Origin: Zygnema cylindricum
Lineage: Eukaryota; Streptophyta; Zygnematophyceae; Zygnematales; Zygnemataceae
Reading direction: 5' to 3'
DNA: 64,000 nucleotides
Assembly (NCBI GenBank): GCA_037447655.1
Contig: JBBHKE010000068.1
Span: 8,527 to 72,526 of the forward strand
Position numbers and translations under genes: made by a program. This document shows positions 63,150 to 64,000 of the stretch, piece by piece (positions within the stretch are counted from its first letter, which is position 1; each line of letters opens with the position of its first letter). Under the pieces are notes generated by a model that did not search any database, had not been told where the DNA came from, and worked only from the letters and a program-made list of their open reading frames with translations.

Positions 63150-64000
63150 TGGTTCCCTTTGAAGTATTTTTTAGGTCTAAATTAAATACAGAAAGAAGCC
63201 GAGGCAATCTATCTCTAACATCTCTCTCCAACTCGCGCACTGGTCGCAATCACTAAAAAGTAGTAGTGGGAGATAGAGCTATGGCTGCCTAAGCTATCCA
63301 AAGATTTACAGGAAATAAATTAGTTTATTTACCAGTTTATTAAGTAAAAGTATTGGTGTCACAACTAGGATTTGATCCTGGTTCCTACAGAATGATAGAT
63401 AGCCGGTAGCCAGTAGTCCTAACCGTTCAGTATCAATCCAACGATACATAGTATAAGGTTTGATAATTATTTATATATCATTACATTGGATAAATCATTT
63501 ATCTACAACTGCGTACAAGAACTTAGATCCAGTTATGTAAAAGTACGAATTAAAGGTACGGACAAGGAACAAATACCGCGCATTTGTTTCTATAACAAAA
63601 CGAATACCGCATAGGTATTTATTATAGCTACAATTAACTATGCATTTAATCGGACGGGTATAATGTATGCCGAGATCGCGGAAGAGGATTTCGGCGGTTT
63701 GTGGTCATCGCCACATCGGATGACACGTGGCAGAAAGACATTGGATCGCGACATCTCCAGGGATTAAAGGAGCGAATCCGGATATACCACGTGTTGACAT
63801 TTCGAACATGTCGTACAGTATTCGTACAGAAAGTACACTGCAGGTGTACTTTTGTGTACGGAGGAGTAATATGATTAGTCCATACATCAGTAGATAGAGT
63901 TTGTGAGAGAGATAGGACTAAGGAAAAATTGGTAGATAGAACCCTCTCTCCTAGAGATCTTCTGTACAAAAGGTCAACTTTGACCCTCTATAACTTACTG
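63150..64000 (+). repeat. A-family LTR, cut by the window end
   Basis: It aligns with 60838-61690 of the A3 LTR from ttttttaggtctaaatt onward (gagctatggctgcctaagctatcc, tttgatcctggt, ggtcaactttgaccctctataactta). The antisense tRNA-like module is at 63358-63430. Its left edge is uncertain and its right part lies outside the window. Confidence 0.75.

Noticed and set aside
1-64000. An env gene or an endogenous animal-type retrovirus
   Set aside because: All recognised pol regions have the copia order (integrase before RT), and no membrane glycoprotein frame follows RNase H in any of them.

Overview
This is a repeat-dense, AT-rich stretch of a large eukaryotic nuclear genome. Spliceosomal introns (GT..AG with long pyrimidine tracts), Ty1/copia LTR retrotransposons, MITEs, a plant-style leucine-rich-repeat fragment and CCCTAAA-like tracts fit a plant or alga. 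I cannot name the species. There are no rRNA genes, no CRISPR array and no convincing free-standing tRNA gene. One 10-N assembly gap lies at 12659-12668.

Layout, left to right. 1-345 is a cluster of CGATATATCG palindromes. About 1096-12310 is an old copia element (B1). It was split by a young, nearly intact copia element A1 (4019-10365, TSD TACAC) and by a solo LTR (11264-12212, TSD CTAAC). 12311-12658 is a GC-rich block of unknown origin that abuts the gap. 12936-15943 is a truncated minus-strand element A2, related to A1. 16075-16342 holds LRR-protein exon remnants. 16650-18590 is a minus-strand B-family remnant (B2), and 18860-19290 is an integrase relic. 20570-21760 is telomere-like sequence. 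22173-25466 is a MITE cluster: two hAT-type copies with 8-bp TSDs and several TA-flanked copies.

The only cellular gene family I can support is a secreted protein with three PAN/apple-like domains. PAN-A (42119-44619, +) is complete: 4 exons, 272 codons, every intron in phase 1. PAN-B (54201 down to 49646, -) is an inverted paralogue with the same exon lengths, but its third exon is cut off and about 2 kb of LTR fragment, minisatellite and MITE lies between it and exon 4. PAN-C (25768-26560, +) is a 5'-truncated third copy. All three copies have a long pyrimidine tract in intron 3 and a degenerate copia reverse-transcriptase relic downstream. In the PAN-C copy that relic was split by element C1 (28711-37404, TSD GAATA). 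C1 in turn carries D1 (30996-35986, minus, TSD GGTTG), a gag-only element with LTRs of about 1.1 kb.

58620-61911 is a decayed A-family element (A3). It is followed by a gag-like segment with two CCHC knuckles and then a further A-family LTR that runs off the window.

How the parts relate. A1, D1 and C1 have a primer-binding site that matches the anticodon arm of initiator tRNA-Met (half-tRNA priming), rather than its 3' end as in B1. In A1 and D1 the ATG inside that site opens the gag frame. A-family LTRs also carry an antisense tRNA-like (Pol III A/B box) module. The nested TSDs give a clear order of insertion.
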